Source: Roseovarius autotrophicus
GTDB lineage: Bacteria > Pseudomonadota > Alphaproteobacteria > Rhodobacterales > Rhodobacteraceae
NCBI RefSeq assembly: GCF_018069895.1
Contig: NZ_JAGQDH010000001.1
Coordinates: 248,001 to 312,000 of the forward strand
DNA length: 64,000 bases
Direction of reading: 5' to 3'
Position numbers and translations under genes: made by a program. Positions within the stretch are counted from its first letter, which is position 1. Each line of letters begins with the position of its first letter. Shown one piece after another: positions 50,045 through 58,686 of this stretch. Under the pieces are notes generated by a model. The model ran no database searches. It saw only the letters and a program-made list of their open reading frames with translations, and was not told where the DNA came from.

Positions 50045-50830
50045 TCAGGGACGCTGCCAGCGCGGCCTGCGTCGTTCGAAGAAGGCGGCGATGCCTTCAG
50101 GGGCCTCCTCGCCCGCCCAGGTCTCGGCCAGCGCGCCGATGGTGGCGGCGATCACCTCGTCGTCGATGCGCGGCCCGAACCCGCGCAACAGCGCCTTGGC
50201 CTGCGCCACCGCCCCCGGCGCGCAGTCGAGATAGGGCGCGACCTCGGCCTCGACGGCCGCATCAAGATCTGCCTCAGGCACCTCCCGCGCCAGTAGCCCC
50301 AGCCGCACGGCCTCTGCCGCATCGAACCGGCGGCCCGACATGAAGACCCGCCGCGCCATCGCCTCGCCCATGCGCGCCGCCACATAGGGTCCGATGGTGG
50401 CCGGGATCAGCCCCAGCCGCGTTTCGGTCAGCGCGCAGAGCACATGATCGGCCCCCACCGCCACGTCGCAGACACTCATCATCCCCACACCACCGCCAAA
50501 GGCATTGCCCTGCACCCGGCCGATCAGCGGCTTGGGCAGCGTATTGAGCGCCTGAAGCATATGCGCCAGCTTGCCTGCCTCGCGGCTCCGCGTCACGGGA
50601 TCGGCACTGAGTTGCTCGCGCATCCAGCCCAGATCACCGCCCGCGCAGAACGTCCTGCCGCGCGCCGCCAGCACCACCACACGCACGCGCGAATCGGCAC
50701 CAAGCGCCTCTGCCGCCGCGTGCAGTTCGGCGATCATCTGAGCCGAGAGCGCATTATGCTTCTCCGCCCGGTCAAGCGTGAGCGTCGCAACTCCGCGCGC
50801 GTCCCTCTCGATACTGATTGTCTCGGTCAT
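50045..50830 (-). CDS. liuC: Enoyl-CoA hydratase/isomerase family protein, probable methylglutaconyl-CoA hydratase
   Basis: A 261-residue crotonase-fold enzyme. DRAEKHNALSAQMIAELHAA starts the fold, the oxyanion-hole segments are ARGRTFCAGGDLGWM and GNAFGGGVGMMSVCD, and catalytic Glu candidates lie in ETRLGLIPATIGPYV. In the leucine cluster it would hydrate 3-methylglutaconyl-CoA to HMG-CoA; assignment to that substrate is by context. It overlaps mvaB by 4 nt and is last in the cluster. Start at 50828-50830; the longer upstream frame is an mvaB shadow. Confidence 0.85.
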   Translation of the reverse strand: MTETISIERDARGVATLTLDRAEKHNALSAQMIAELHAAAEALGADSRVRVVVLAARGRTFCAGGDLGWMREQLSADPVTRSREAGKLAHMLQALNTLPKPLIGRVQGNAFGGGVGMMSVCDVAVGADHVLCALTETRLGLIPATIGPYVAARMGEAMARRVFMSGRRFDAAEAVRLGLLAREVPEADLDAAVEAEVAPYLDCAPGAVAQAKALLRGFGPRIDDEVIAATIGALAETWAGEEAPEGIAAFFERRRPRWQRP

Positions 50831-51687
50831 CTGTCCCCTCCCCGAATCGCCCGCGCCATCGCCGCCGCGCGCGACAGCACATCCGGGTTCAGCCCGGTCT
50901 CGTAGCCAAGCGACACCAGCCGTTCGTGCACTGCCTCGGTCGCCACGTTGCCGGCGGCACCCGGCGCATAGGGACATCCCCCCAACCCCCCCACGGCGGC
51001 GTCGAAGACCCGCAGGCCGCGCCCAAGCGCCACCTCGATATTGTCGAGCGCGCGGCCGCCGGTATCGTGAAAATGCCCCGCCAGCCGCTCCGCCGGCACG
51101 GACTCGCAGACCGCCGCGAGCATGACATCAACCGCCTCGGGCGCCGCCCGCCCAATGGTGTCGCCAAGGCTGATCTCGTAGCAGCCCATCTCCCACAGGC
51201 TCTCGGCCACCCGCACCACCTGTGCCGGGTCAACCGGCCCGTCGTAGGGGCATTCGACCACGCAGGACACATAGCCGCGCACCCGCAGCCCTTCGGCCCC
51301 CGCCGCCTCCATCACCGGGGCGAACCGCGCGAGGCTCTCGTCGATCGTGGCGTTGATATTGGCGCGTGAAAACCCTTCTGACGCCGAACCAAAGATCGCC
51401 ACCTCGTCTGCCCCCGCCTCCAGCGCGTCCGTCAGCCCGCGCATATTGGGCGTCAGCGCGGCATAGCGCACACCGGGCGCGCGCGAGATTCCACGCAGCA
51501 CCTCGGCGCTGTCGGCCATCTGCGGCACCCATTTCGGGCTGACGAAACTCGCCACCTCGATGCGCGAAAACCCCGCTTCGCTCAGCAGGTCCACCAGCGC
51601 GATCTTGTCGCGCGTGGCGATGCGCCGTTTCTCGTTCTGTAACCCGTCGCGCGGACCGACCTCGAAGATCTCGACCGTCCCGGTCAT
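50827..51687 (-). CDS. mvaB: Hydroxymethylglutaryl-CoA lyase
   Basis: A 286-residue TIM-barrel lyase splitting HMG-CoA into acetyl-CoA and acetoacetate, the last step of leucine degradation. EVGPRDGLQNEKR (metal and substrate binding), GHFHDTGG (metal-binding His pair) and the signature GGLGGCPYAPGAAGN with the catalytic Cys are intact. It lies 2 nt after the GST gene and overlaps liuC (ATGA). Confidence 0.95.
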   Translation of the reverse strand: MTGTVEIFEVGPRDGLQNEKRRIATRDKIALVDLLSEAGFSRIEVASFVSPKWVPQMADSAEVLRGISRAPGVRYAALTPNMRGLTDALEAGADEVAIFGSASEGFSRANINATIDESLARFAPVMEAAGAEGLRVRGYVSCVVECPYDGPVDPAQVVRVAESLWEMGCYEISLGDTIGRAAPEAVDVMLAAVCESVPAERLAGHFHDTGGRALDNIEVALGRGLRVFDAAVGGLGGCPYAPGAAGNVATEAVHERLVSLGYETGLNPDVLSRAAAMARAIRGGDR

Positions 51688-51689
51688 GG

Positions 51690-52346
51690 CTATTCCTCCG
51701 GCACAGGGTAGAAATCCCGCGCATAGATATCCTGCTCCCCGTCACGCGCCTTCGCCCGTCCGTAGGCGGGTCGCGCGCGCAACCGCTCCCAATAGGCCAT
51801 AAGGCGCGGGTAGGCGTCCAGATCGACGTAATAGCGCGCCAGTTCGAACCCGTAGCCGAACATGATATCCGCCGCCGAGAAGCCCGAGGGCAACAGGTAG
51901 TCCCCGGCCATCCGCGCCTCCATCGCCGCCAGCGCCGCCCTGAGTCGCGCATTCAGAAGCTTCACGACCGGCACCGAGGGCTTCGCGGGCGGGCGCAGAA
52001 AGACAAGGTTCAGGTTGAGATTCTCCAGCAGACAGCCCACCGTTTCGGCATAGCTCAGCATCTCCAGCCAGTGCGCCCGCCCGGCGCTTCCCGGCGCAGG
52101 CATCAGCCCCGCCTCCGGGTAGGTCTCGCACAGCATCTGCACGATGGCGCCACTCTCGAACCACACGGCCCCCTCATGCTCCAGCACCGGCACGCGGCCA
52201 GCGGGCGAGAGCGCCAGAAACTCCGGGCTGCGCATTGACCCGTCGCGGATCGAGTAATAGGCCACCTCGTAATCGAGTCCGATCTCCTCCATCAGCCACA
52301 GCACCCGGAACGACCGCGCCAGCGGCACATGATGCAGCCGGATCAT
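51690..52346 (-). CDS. Glutathione S-transferase family protein in leucine cluster
   Basis: A 218-residue GST-fold protein. The thioredoxin-like half opens MIRLHHVPLARSFRVLWLMEE and contains the GSH-binding cis-Pro and Glu-Ser (GRVPVLEHEGAVWFESGAI); an all-helical domain follows with FSAADIMFGYGFELARYY. It overlaps mccA by 4 nt and precedes mvaB by 2 nt, so it is translated with the leucine pathway. A substrate or role in that pathway is not evident. Confidence 0.85.
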   Translation of the reverse strand: MIRLHHVPLARSFRVLWLMEEIGLDYEVAYYSIRDGSMRSPEFLALSPAGRVPVLEHEGAVWFESGAIVQMLCETYPEAGLMPAPGSAGRAHWLEMLSYAETVGCLLENLNLNLVFLRPPAKPSVPVVKLLNARLRAALAAMEARMAGDYLLPSGFSAADIMFGYGFELARYYVDLDAYPRLMAYWERLRARPAYGRAKARDGEQDIYARDFYPVPEE

Positions 52347-54280
52347 TCCCCCGCCTCCAGCCGCACCAGCGCGGCCCCCGCGCTCACCTGATCGCCCGCG
52401 CGCGCCAGCACCTCGGCCACCACCCCGTCGCGCGCCGCAAGCAAACCATGCTCCATCTTCATCGCCTCCAGCACCGCCAGCCGGTCGCCCTTGGCCACCA
52501 CCTGCCCGGGCGCGGCAAAGACCGCCTTTACCACCCCCGGCATCGGCGCCTCGATGATGTCGGCATCCGCCCCCGCCGCGCCCTCGCGGTCGAGCGGATC
52601 AATCAGATCGAAGCTCAGCCCAAACCCGGCAAAGACCGTCACCCGCCGCCCGTCCACCGCCACCGGCGCGGCAGGCTCCCCGTCCAGCCGCCACAGGCCG
52701 CCCACGCGCCGCGCCTCGACGCGCACCGCGCCAATCTCCACGTCATGCGCCCCGCTTGAGAGCGTGGTGAGCCGCGCCACGATCTCCTCGCCGCCCTGCA
52801 TCAGCCGCACCTCACGCGAGAGCGGCTGCCAGAGCGCAAACCCCGCCGCCTCCGGTGCGCCCTCCAGCAGGTCAAGGCCCGCCAGCACCGCCAGCGCCAC
52901 CTCGCGCGGTCCCGGTTCCGGCACCACCACCAACGTGTCAATGTCGCGCGCGATCAGCCCGGTATCGACCTCGCCGCGCGCAAAACCCTCGTGCTGTGCC
53001 AGCGCGCCCAGAAAGGCAAGATTCGTCACCGTCCCCGCCACCTCCGTGCGCTCCAGCGCCGATGACAGCCGCCGCAGCGCCACGGCGCGCGTCGGCCCAT
53101 GAGTGATCACCTTGGCGATCATCGGATCATACCAGGGGCTGATCTCGTCGCCGGCCCGCACGCCGCTATCGGCGCGGCAACCCGCCGGAAAGGCCAGATG
53201 CGCGAGCCGCCCCGTTGCGGGCAGAAACCCCTTGGGCACATCCTCGGCATAAAGCCGTGCCTCGAAGGCGTGACCATTGATTGCCAGATCCTCCTGGCGC
53301 GCGGGCAAGCCCTCGCCCGCCGCCACCCGCAACTGCCATTCCACCAGATCGACGCCGGTGATCGCCTCGGTCACCGGATGCTCCACCTGAAGACGCGTAT
53401 TCATCTCCATGAACCAGAAGCGGTCGGGCCGCAGCCCATCCGCACCATCAACGATGAACTCCACCGTGCCCGCACCGCTATAGCCGATGGCCTCGGCCGC
53501 ACGCACTGCCGCCCCGCCCATGGCCGCGCGCATCTCAGCGGTCATGCCCGGCGCCGGGGCCTCCTCGATCACCTTCTGATGACGGCGCTGCAACGAGCAA
53601 TCGCGCTCGAACAGATGCACCGCGCGGCTGCCGTCGCCAAACACCTGCACCTCTATATGCCGGGGTTTCTGAATGTATTTCTCGATCAGCACGTCGGCAT
53701 TGCCAAACGCGGTTCTCGCCTCCCCCTTGGCGCTCTCCAGCGCCTCCATGAAGACCTCCGGCGCCTCCACCAACCGCATGCCCTTGCCGCCACCGCCCGC
53801 CACGGCCTTGATCAGAACCGGATAGCCGATGGCATCCGCCGCCCCCGCCAGATGCTCAGGGTCCTGATTGGCCCCGTGATAGCCCGGCACCACCGGCACA
53901 CCCGCCTTTTCCATCAGCGCCTTGGCGGCATCCTTGAGGCCCATTGCCCGAATGGCCGCCGCGGATGGCCCGATAAAGACCAGCCCCGCCGCCGCCACCG
54001 CCGCGACGAAATCGGGGTTCTCGCTCAGAAATCCATAACCGGGATGGATCGCGCCGCAGCCCGTTTCCAGCGCCGCCGCGATGATCGCCTCCCCGCGCAG
54101 ATAACTCTCGGACGGGGCCGCCCCGCCGATCCACACCGCCCGGTCGGCGAGCGCCACATGCGCCGCCCCGCGGTCGGCGTCGGAATAGACCGCCACCACC
54201 TCGACGCCCATGGCCTGCGCCGTGCGCATCACGCGGCACGCGATCTCGCCCCGGTTGGCCACCAGAATCCGCTCAAACAT
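52343..54280 (-). CDS. mccA: Methylcrotonyl-CoA carboxylase biotin-carboxylase/carrier subunit
   Basis: A 645-residue protein with a biotin carboxylase (residues about 1-445: ILVANRGEIACRVMRT, GGGGKGMRLV ATP loop, MEMNTRLQVEHPVTE) and a C-terminal biotinyl domain whose AMKMEH places the biotin on Lys608. The subunit carboxylates biotin for transfer to 3-methylcrotonyl-CoA. Identity as the methylcrotonyl rather than propionyl or acetyl enzyme rests on the neighbouring ivd, mccB and mvaB. Start at 54278-54280 behind GGGGAG; it overlaps the GST gene. Confidence 0.93.
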   Translation of the reverse strand: MFERILVANRGEIACRVMRTAQAMGVEVVAVYSDADRGAAHVALADRAVWIGGAAPSESYLRGEAIIAAALETGCGAIHPGYGFLSENPDFVAAVAAAGLVFIGPSAAAIRAMGLKDAAKALMEKAGVPVVPGYHGANQDPEHLAGAADAIGYPVLIKAVAGGGGKGMRLVEAPEVFMEALESAKGEARTAFGNADVLIEKYIQKPRHIEVQVFGDGSRAVHLFERDCSLQRRHQKVIEEAPAPGMTAEMRAAMGGAAVRAAEAIGYSGAGTVEFIVDGADGLRPDRFWFMEMNTRLQVEHPVTEAITGVDLVEWQLRVAAGEGLPARQEDLAINGHAFEARLYAEDVPKGFLPATGRLAHLAFPAGCRADSGVRAGDEISPWYDPMIAKVITHGPTRAVALRRLSSALERTEVAGTVTNLAFLGALAQHEGFARGEVDTGLIARDIDTLVVVPEPGPREVALAVLAGLDLLEGAPEAAGFALWQPLSREVRLMQGGEEIVARLTTLSSGAHDVEIGAVRVEARRVGGLWRLDGEPAAPVAVDGRRVTVFAGFGLSFDLIDPLDREGAAGADADIIEAPMPGVVKAVFAAPGQVVAKGDRLAVLEAMKMEHGLLAARDGVVAEVLARAGDQVSAGAALVRLEAGE

Positions 54281-54296
54281 GGCGCGCTCCCCTGCT

Positions 54297-54327
54297 TTCA
54301 TCGTTCTTCAAATACTCAAATTCCGAC
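54297..54327. repeat. Dispersed intergenic repeat between mccB and mccA
   Basis: TTTCATCGTTCTTCAAATAC followed by TCAAATTCCG; 20 of the first 22 positions agree with the element at 31951-31972. It fills most of the 57-nt gap between mccB and mccA and, read on the minus strand, ends 16 nt before the mccA start codon. Confidence 0.6.
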
Positions 54328-54337
54328 ATCACCACCC

Positions 54338-55942
54338 TCACATCCGGAAGACGCCAAAGCGCGTCTCCTCCACCGGCGCGTTGAGCGCGGCCCGCAAACT
54401 AAGGCTGAGCACATCGCGGCTTTTCCTCGGGTCGATCACGCCATCATCCCAGAGCCGCGCGCTGGCATAAAGCGGATGCGCCTGCCGCTCGAACATCTCG
54501 ACCGTGGGCCGCTTGAACGCCTCCTCATCCTCGACCGACCACGCCTCGCCGCGCTTTTCCATCGCGTCGCGCTTGACCGTGGCCAAAACCCCTGCCGCCT
54601 GCGCGCCGCCCATCACCGAGATCCGCGAATTCGGCCAGGTCCACAGGAAACGCGGTTGATAGGCCCGCCCCGCCATCCCGTAATTGCCCGCGCCAAAAGA
54701 GCCGCCCACCAGCATGGTGATCTTGGGCACGCTTGTAGTGGCCACCGCCGTCACCATCTTGGCCCCGTGCCGCGCGATACCTTCGTTTTCGTATTTGCGC
54801 CCGACCATGAAGCCGGTGATGTTTTGCAGAAATACCAGCGGTATGCGCCGCTGGCTGCACAATTCGATGAAATGCGCGCCCTTGGCGGCGGCCTCCGAAA
54901 AGAGCACGCCATTATTGGCCACGATCCCCACCGGGCAACCCGTCACATGGGCAAAGCCCGTCACCAGAGTCTCGCCGAACCGCGCCTTGAACTCGTCGAA
55001 ACGGCTGCCATCGACCAGCCGCGCGATCACCTCGCGGATATCGTAGGGCGTGCGCAGATCGGCAGGCACCACGCCAAGGATTTCCTCGGGATCATAGGCA
55101 GGCTCCTCGGGTGCCTCGAACCGGATGGCGGGTTCCGCCCCGCCCCCCAGATTTCCCACCGCGCGCCGCGCCAGGGCCAGCGCGTGCCCGTCATCCTCGG
55201 CCAGATAATCGGCCACCCCCGAGAGGCGCGTGTGCACATCGCCCCCGCCCAGATCCTCGGCTGTCACCACCTCGCCCGTTGCCGCCCTGACCAGCGGCGG
55301 ACCGGCCAGAAAGATCGTGCCCTGATCCCGCACGATGATGGTGACATCGCTCATCGCGGGCACATAGGCCCCGCCGGCAGTGCAACTGCCCATCACCACG
55401 GCGATCTGTGCGATACCTTTCGCGCTCATCCGGGCCTGATTGTAGAAAATGCGCCCGAAATGATCGCGGTCGGGGAACACCTCGTCCTGATTGGGCAGGT
55501 TCGCGCCGCCCGAATCCACCAGATAGATGCAGGGCAGATGACACTCCTCGGCGATCTCCTGCGCGCGCAGATGTTTCTTGACCGTCATCGGATAATAGGT
55601 GCCGCCCTTCACGGTGGCGTCATTGCACACCACCATGCAGTCGCGCCCCATCACGCGCCCCACGCCCGCGATCACCCCGGCGCAAGGGGCCGCACCGTCA
55701 TACATGCCATGCGCCGCGATCGCCCCCACCTCCAGAAACGGGCTGCCGGGATCGAGCAGCCCCGCCACCCGCTCGCGCGGGAGCATCTTGCCACGCGACA
55801 GATGCCGCGCGCGCGCGCCCGCGCCGCCGCCCTCGGCGGCCCGTTCCGCCGCCTCCGCAATCCCGCGCAGCGCGTCCAGATGCGCCGCGCGATTGGCGGC
55901 AAAGCCTTCCGACGACGGCAGGGCCGATGATTTCAGACGCAT
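54338..55942 (-). CDS. mccB: Methylcrotonyl-CoA carboxylase carboxyltransferase subunit
   Basis: A 534-residue carboxyltransferase with two crotonase-like domains. The family signature [25 protein letters not shown] is characteristic of methylcrotonyl-CoA carboxylases, with [16 protein letters not shown] and the C-terminal [25 protein letters not shown]. It transfers CO2 from biotin to 3-methylcrotonyl-CoA in leucine degradation. Its 5' side faces ompW across a 137-nt divergent region containing an FNR-type box and the 11-mer ATACTGTTGCA. Start at 55940-55942. Confidence 0.95.
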   Translation of the reverse strand: MRLKSSALPSSEGFAANRAAHLDALRGIAEAAERAAEGGGAGARARHLSRGKMLPRERVAGLLDPGSPFLEVGAIAAHGMYDGAAPCAGVIAGVGRVMGRDCMVVCNDATVKGGTYYPMTVKKHLRAQEIAEECHLPCIYLVDSGGANLPNQDEVFPDRDHFGRIFYNQARMSAKGIAQIAVVMGSCTAGGAYVPAMSDVTIIVRDQGTIFLAGPPLVRAATGEVVTAEDLGGGDVHTRLSGVADYLAEDDGHALALARRAVGNLGGGAEPAIRFEAPEEPAYDPEEILGVVPADLRTPYDIREVIARLVDGSRFDEFKARFGETLVTGFAHVTGCPVGIVANNGVLFSEAAAKGAHFIELCSQRRIPLVFLQNITGFMVGRKYENEGIARHGAKMVTAVATTSVPKITMLVGGSFGAGNYGMAGRAYQPRFLWTWPNSRISVMGGAQAAGVLATVKRDAMEKRGEAWSVEDEEAFKRPTVEMFERQAHPLYASARLWDDGVIDPRKSRDVLSLSLRAALNAPVEETRFGVFRM

Positions 55943-55964
55943 GGCTGTCGCTCCTCTCCAACCG

Positions 55965-55975
55965 ATACTGTTGCA
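55965..55975. promoter_or_regulatory. 11-mer shared with the acnA upstream region
   Basis: ATACTGTTGCA, 23 nt before the mccB start, is identical to 9997-10007 upstream of acnA; both genes are read on the minus strand, so orientation relative to the gene is the same. It overlaps where the 5' UTR or -10 of mccB would be. A shared regulator is possible but two copies could be chance. Confidence 0.35.
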
Positions 55976-56007
55976 ATTTTGCCGCGGCGCAGCACAGCGG
56001 GCCGAAC

Positions 56008-56021
56008 TTGATTCACGTCAA
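56008..56021. promoter_or_regulatory. FNR/FnrL-type box upstream of ompW
   Basis: TTGAT-TCAC-GTCAA matches the FNR consensus TTGAT-N4-ATCAA with one mismatch. Its centre is 41.5 bp upstream of an inferred start at about 56056, the classical class II activator position, with CATACC (56044-56049) as the -10 element. Known FNR-type proteins in this group respond to oxygen limitation. The box could also influence the divergent mccB. Confidence 0.65.
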
Positions 56022-56043
56022 AGTGACTTGACGCAACCCGCGC

Positions 56044-56049
56044 CATACC
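56044..56049 (+). promoter_or_regulatory. Candidate -10 element of ompW
   Basis: CATACC lies 22 nt after the FNR-type box, at -12 to -7 from the start expected for a class II FNR promoter. It is a weak -10, consistent with activator dependence. Confidence 0.4.
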
Positions 56050-56079
56050 GGGGCGTGTCAGAACAAGAGTGGATAGACC

Positions 56080-56691
56080 ATGACCAAGATTACCGCCCTC
56101 ACCCTCGCCGCCCTCATGGCCTCGACCGCCGCCCCCGCGCTCGCGCAGTCCAAGGGCGACATCACCCTCGGCCTCGGTCTTGGCTGGGTCGAACCGAGCC
56201 AGAATTCCAACACGCTCGCCGGCAAGGTCGATGTCGATGGCAACCTGCGCCCGACGCTCACGGTGGAATATTTCATCGCCGACCGCATCGGCATTGAACT
56301 TCTCGCCGCCTGGCCCTTCCAGCATGACGTGAACCTGCAAGGCGCGGGCAAGGTGGCCGAGGTCAAGCACCTGCCGCCCACCCTCTCGCTGCAATATCAC
56401 TTCGTCAACGCCAGCCCGATTACGCCCTTCGTCGGTGCGGGTATCAACTACACCTATTTCTTCGATGAGACCGGCAAGGGCGCTCTTGCGGGCGTGAATG
56501 TCGATCTCGACGATAGCTGGGGCCTCGCGCTTCACGCCGGACTTGACTACGCGATTTCCGAACGCGCAGCCCTGCGTGCCGACATCCGCTATATCGACAT
56601 CGAAACCGATGTGAAGGTGGGTAGCGCCGATATCGGCAAGGTCAAGATCGACCCTTGGGTGTTCAACATCGCCTATGTAATGAAATTCTGA
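56080..56691 (+). CDS. ompW: OmpW family outer membrane protein
   Basis: A 203-residue protein with a signal peptide (MTKITALTLAALMASTAAPA, cleaved after ALAQ) and alternating beta-strands ending in Phe (NIAYVMKF), typical of eight-stranded OmpW porin-like barrels. FADRIGIELLAA-type and PFVGAGINYTYFFD segments match the family. It is the only plus-strand gene within the leucine cluster, divergent from mccB and convergent with the acyl-CoA synthetase gene. Control by an FNR-type regulator is suggested by its box at 56008. Confidence 0.92.
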   Translation: MTKITALTLAALMASTAAPALAQSKGDITLGLGLGWVEPSQNSNTLAGKVDVDGNLRPTLTVEYFIADRIGIELLAAWPFQHDVNLQGAGKVAEVKHLPPTLSLQYHFVNASPITPFVGAGINYTYFFDETGKGALAGVNVDLDDSWGLALHAGLDYAISERAALRADIRYIDIETDVKVGSADIGKVKIDPWVFNIAYVMKF

Positions 56692-56719
56692 TCTCTCCCC
56701 TCCCGAGAGCAGAACCATG

Positions 56720-56747
56720 GGGCCGGTCATCGCACCGGCCCTTTTTT
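56720..56747 (+). terminator. Rho-independent terminator of ompW
   Basis: GGGCCGGT (56720-56727) pairs with ACCGGCCC (56734-56741) around a six-base loop, followed by TTTTTT. It lies 28 nt after the ompW stop. Confidence 0.92.
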
Positions 56748-56776
56748 ATTGATGGCCAGTGTGCCCACACGCCCGG

Positions 56777-58351
56777 TCATGCGTTCGCCTCCGCCGCCGC
56801 GCGCGCCTTCAATTCCTTACGGATCACCTTGCCCGTGACCGTCATCGGCAACGCATCCAAAAACGCAATTTCCCTTGGGTAGGAATAGCTTGCAAGGCGC
56901 TCCTTGACATGAGACTGCAACTCTTTCGCCAGCACCTCTGACGGGTTGACGCCCGCACGCAGCACCACATAGGCCTTGACGATCTCGGTGCGCAGGGGAT
57001 CGGGCTTTCCCACCACGCCTACCGTCGCCACCGCCGGATGCGTCAGCAGGCAATCCTCGATCTCCGCCGGGCCGATCCGGTAGCCGGCGGAGGTGATCAC
57101 GTCATCCTCGCGCCCCACGAACCGGATATACCCGTCCTCGATCACCCCCCGGTCGCCCGTCACCAGCCAGTCGCCGCGAAACTTTTCCGCCGTCTCGCGC
57201 GGTTTTTTCCAATATTCCAGCATCATGGAGGCCGATCCTCGCCTGACCGCGATATCGCCCTCGCCCGGCACCTCGTGCCCTTCGGCGTCGATCACCGCCA
57301 CCGCGTGCCCCGGCACGGCCCGCCCGAGACAGCCCGGCACCGGGCTGAAGAGGGCAGCGCAGGACGTGGCCACCATGTTGCACTCGGTCTGCCCGTAAAA
57401 CTCGTTGATGGTAAGGCCAAACGCCTGCCGCCCCCAGTCGAGCATCTCGGCCCCCAACGGCTCACCGCCGCTCGCCACGCTCCGCAGGTCTTCGATCCGC
57501 GCGCCCTCGGCCTTCAGCATCCTGAGCGCCGTGGGGGGGAAAAATACATTTCTGACAGCGCCTTCCCGCATGACCCTCAGGCACTCCGCGACTCCGAATT
57601 TCGCCATCCGCGCCGCCACCACCGGCACGCCGATCGCCAGCCCCGGCATCAGCACATCGAACAGCCCGCCGATCCAGGCCCAGTCGGCCGGCGTCCAGAG
57701 GCAATCGCCCGGCTGCCCCAGGAAATCATGGCTCAACTCCACCCCCGGCAGGTGCCCCGTCAACACCCGATGCGCATGCAGCGCGCCCTTGGGGCTGCCG
57801 GTGGTGCCGCTGGTATAGATCAGCACCGCAGGCTCGTCCGCGCCCGTGTCCACCGTCTCGAACAGCCCCTCGGGCAGCGTCTCGGCCTCGGGCACCAGCG
57901 TGGCCACCTCGGGCATCGCGGCGAGCAGCCCCACGCCCTCGGCATCGGTCACCACCGCGCGCGCGCCCGCATCGCCCACGCGGCTCAAGAGCGCGTCCTG
58001 CTTGAAGAGTTTGAACAAGGGAATTGAAATCGCGCCGATTTTCCAGATCGCGATATGCGCCACCGCACACCAGGCACCCTGAGAGCGCAACACCCCCACC
58101 CGGTCGCCGCGCATCACGCCGCGCGCCACAAGCCCCAGCGCCAGCCGGTCCGCCATGGCGCGCAAGGCGCCATAGCTCACCTCCCGCGCGCCTTCGCCCG
58201 AAAGATCTCGAATTGCCAGACGGTCCGGCGCGCGCGCCGCCCAGTCGTCACAGACCTGCGCCGCCATGTTGAGCCGCTCTGGGATGTCCCAGCCAAACCC
58301 GTCGCACAGCGCCTCATAGGAAGCGCGTCGCAGCAAGGGCCGCATCTCCAT
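56777..58351 (-). CDS. AMP-binding acyl-CoA synthetase in leucine cluster
   Basis: A 524-residue ANL-superfamily enzyme. The phosphate loop YTSGTTGSPKGALHAH, INEFYGQTECN (A5), WLVTGDRG (A7), GYRIGPAEIEDCLLTHP and the C-terminal catalytic Lys in MTVTGKVIRKELK are all present, so it should be active. The position between ivd and mccB suggests activation of a branched or short acid (isovalerate or acetoacetate), but the substrate is not proven. The ATG at 58349-58351 overlaps the upstream small gene by one base (TGATG). Confidence 0.88.
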   Translation of the reverse strand: MEMRPLLRRASYEALCDGFGWDIPERLNMAAQVCDDWAARAPDRLAIRDLSGEGAREVSYGALRAMADRLALGLVARGVMRGDRVGVLRSQGAWCAVAHIAIWKIGAISIPLFKLFKQDALLSRVGDAGARAVVTDAEGVGLLAAMPEVATLVPEAETLPEGLFETVDTGADEPAVLIYTSGTTGSPKGALHAHRVLTGHLPGVELSHDFLGQPGDCLWTPADWAWIGGLFDVLMPGLAIGVPVVAARMAKFGVAECLRVMREGAVRNVFFPPTALRMLKAEGARIEDLRSVASGGEPLGAEMLDWGRQAFGLTINEFYGQTECNMVATSCAALFSPVPGCLGRAVPGHAVAVIDAEGHEVPGEGDIAVRRGSASMMLEYWKKPRETAEKFRGDWLVTGDRGVIEDGYIRFVGREDDVITSAGYRIGPAEIEDCLLTHPAVATVGVVGKPDPLRTEIVKAYVVLRAGVNPSEVLAKELQSHVKERLASYSYPREIAFLDALPMTVTGKVIRKELKARAAAEANA

Positions 58352-58644
58352 CACACCTCCTCCCGTCGGTCCGCGACCCGCCCGAACCGGTCCACGAAAT
58401 ATTCCACACGCCCGCCCGCCTGCGGCACACAGGCCACCACCAGCCACAGGCCCGCGCTCGACGCCGGGGTAGCGGCGCAATCGCTGAGCCGCGCCTCCCC
58501 GCCCGTCTCGGCCACATAACGCGCGGCGATCCGCTCGATCACATCGGTCTCGGTCGTGTTCAACGCCCGCAGGCCCATGAGCAGCCCCAACACGCCAGCC
58601 AGCCCGACCAGCCCCGCCAACGGCAAAAGGAGATGCCGCGCCAT
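58351..58644 (-). CDS. Small membrane-anchored protein between ivd and acyl-CoA synthetase
   Basis: A 97-residue protein: a transmembrane helix (LLLPLAGLVGLAGVLGLLMGL, about residues 4-24), a helical linker (TETDVIERIAARYVAE) and a small periplasmic domain with two Cys (RLSDCAA and VVACVPQ) that may pair, ending VEYFVDRFGRVADRREEV. The ATG at 58642-58644 has GGAGG 9 nt before it; it overlaps the synthetase start. I recognise no family. Co-expression with the leucine cluster is likely. Confidence 0.72.
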   Translation of the reverse strand: MARHLLLPLAGLVGLAGVLGLLMGLRALNTTETDVIERIAARYVAETGGEARLSDCAATPASSAGLWLVVACVPQAGGRVEYFVDRFGRVADRREEV

Positions 58645-58686
58645 CGTTTCATGCCTCCGGTCGGACTGTGCGCAGATCACGCCCTC

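Noticed and set aside
53099-55930. A 943-codon plus-strand frame opposite mccA and mccB
   Set aside because: Antisense frame produced by GC3 bias; the carboxylase subunits on the minus strand have complete motifs.
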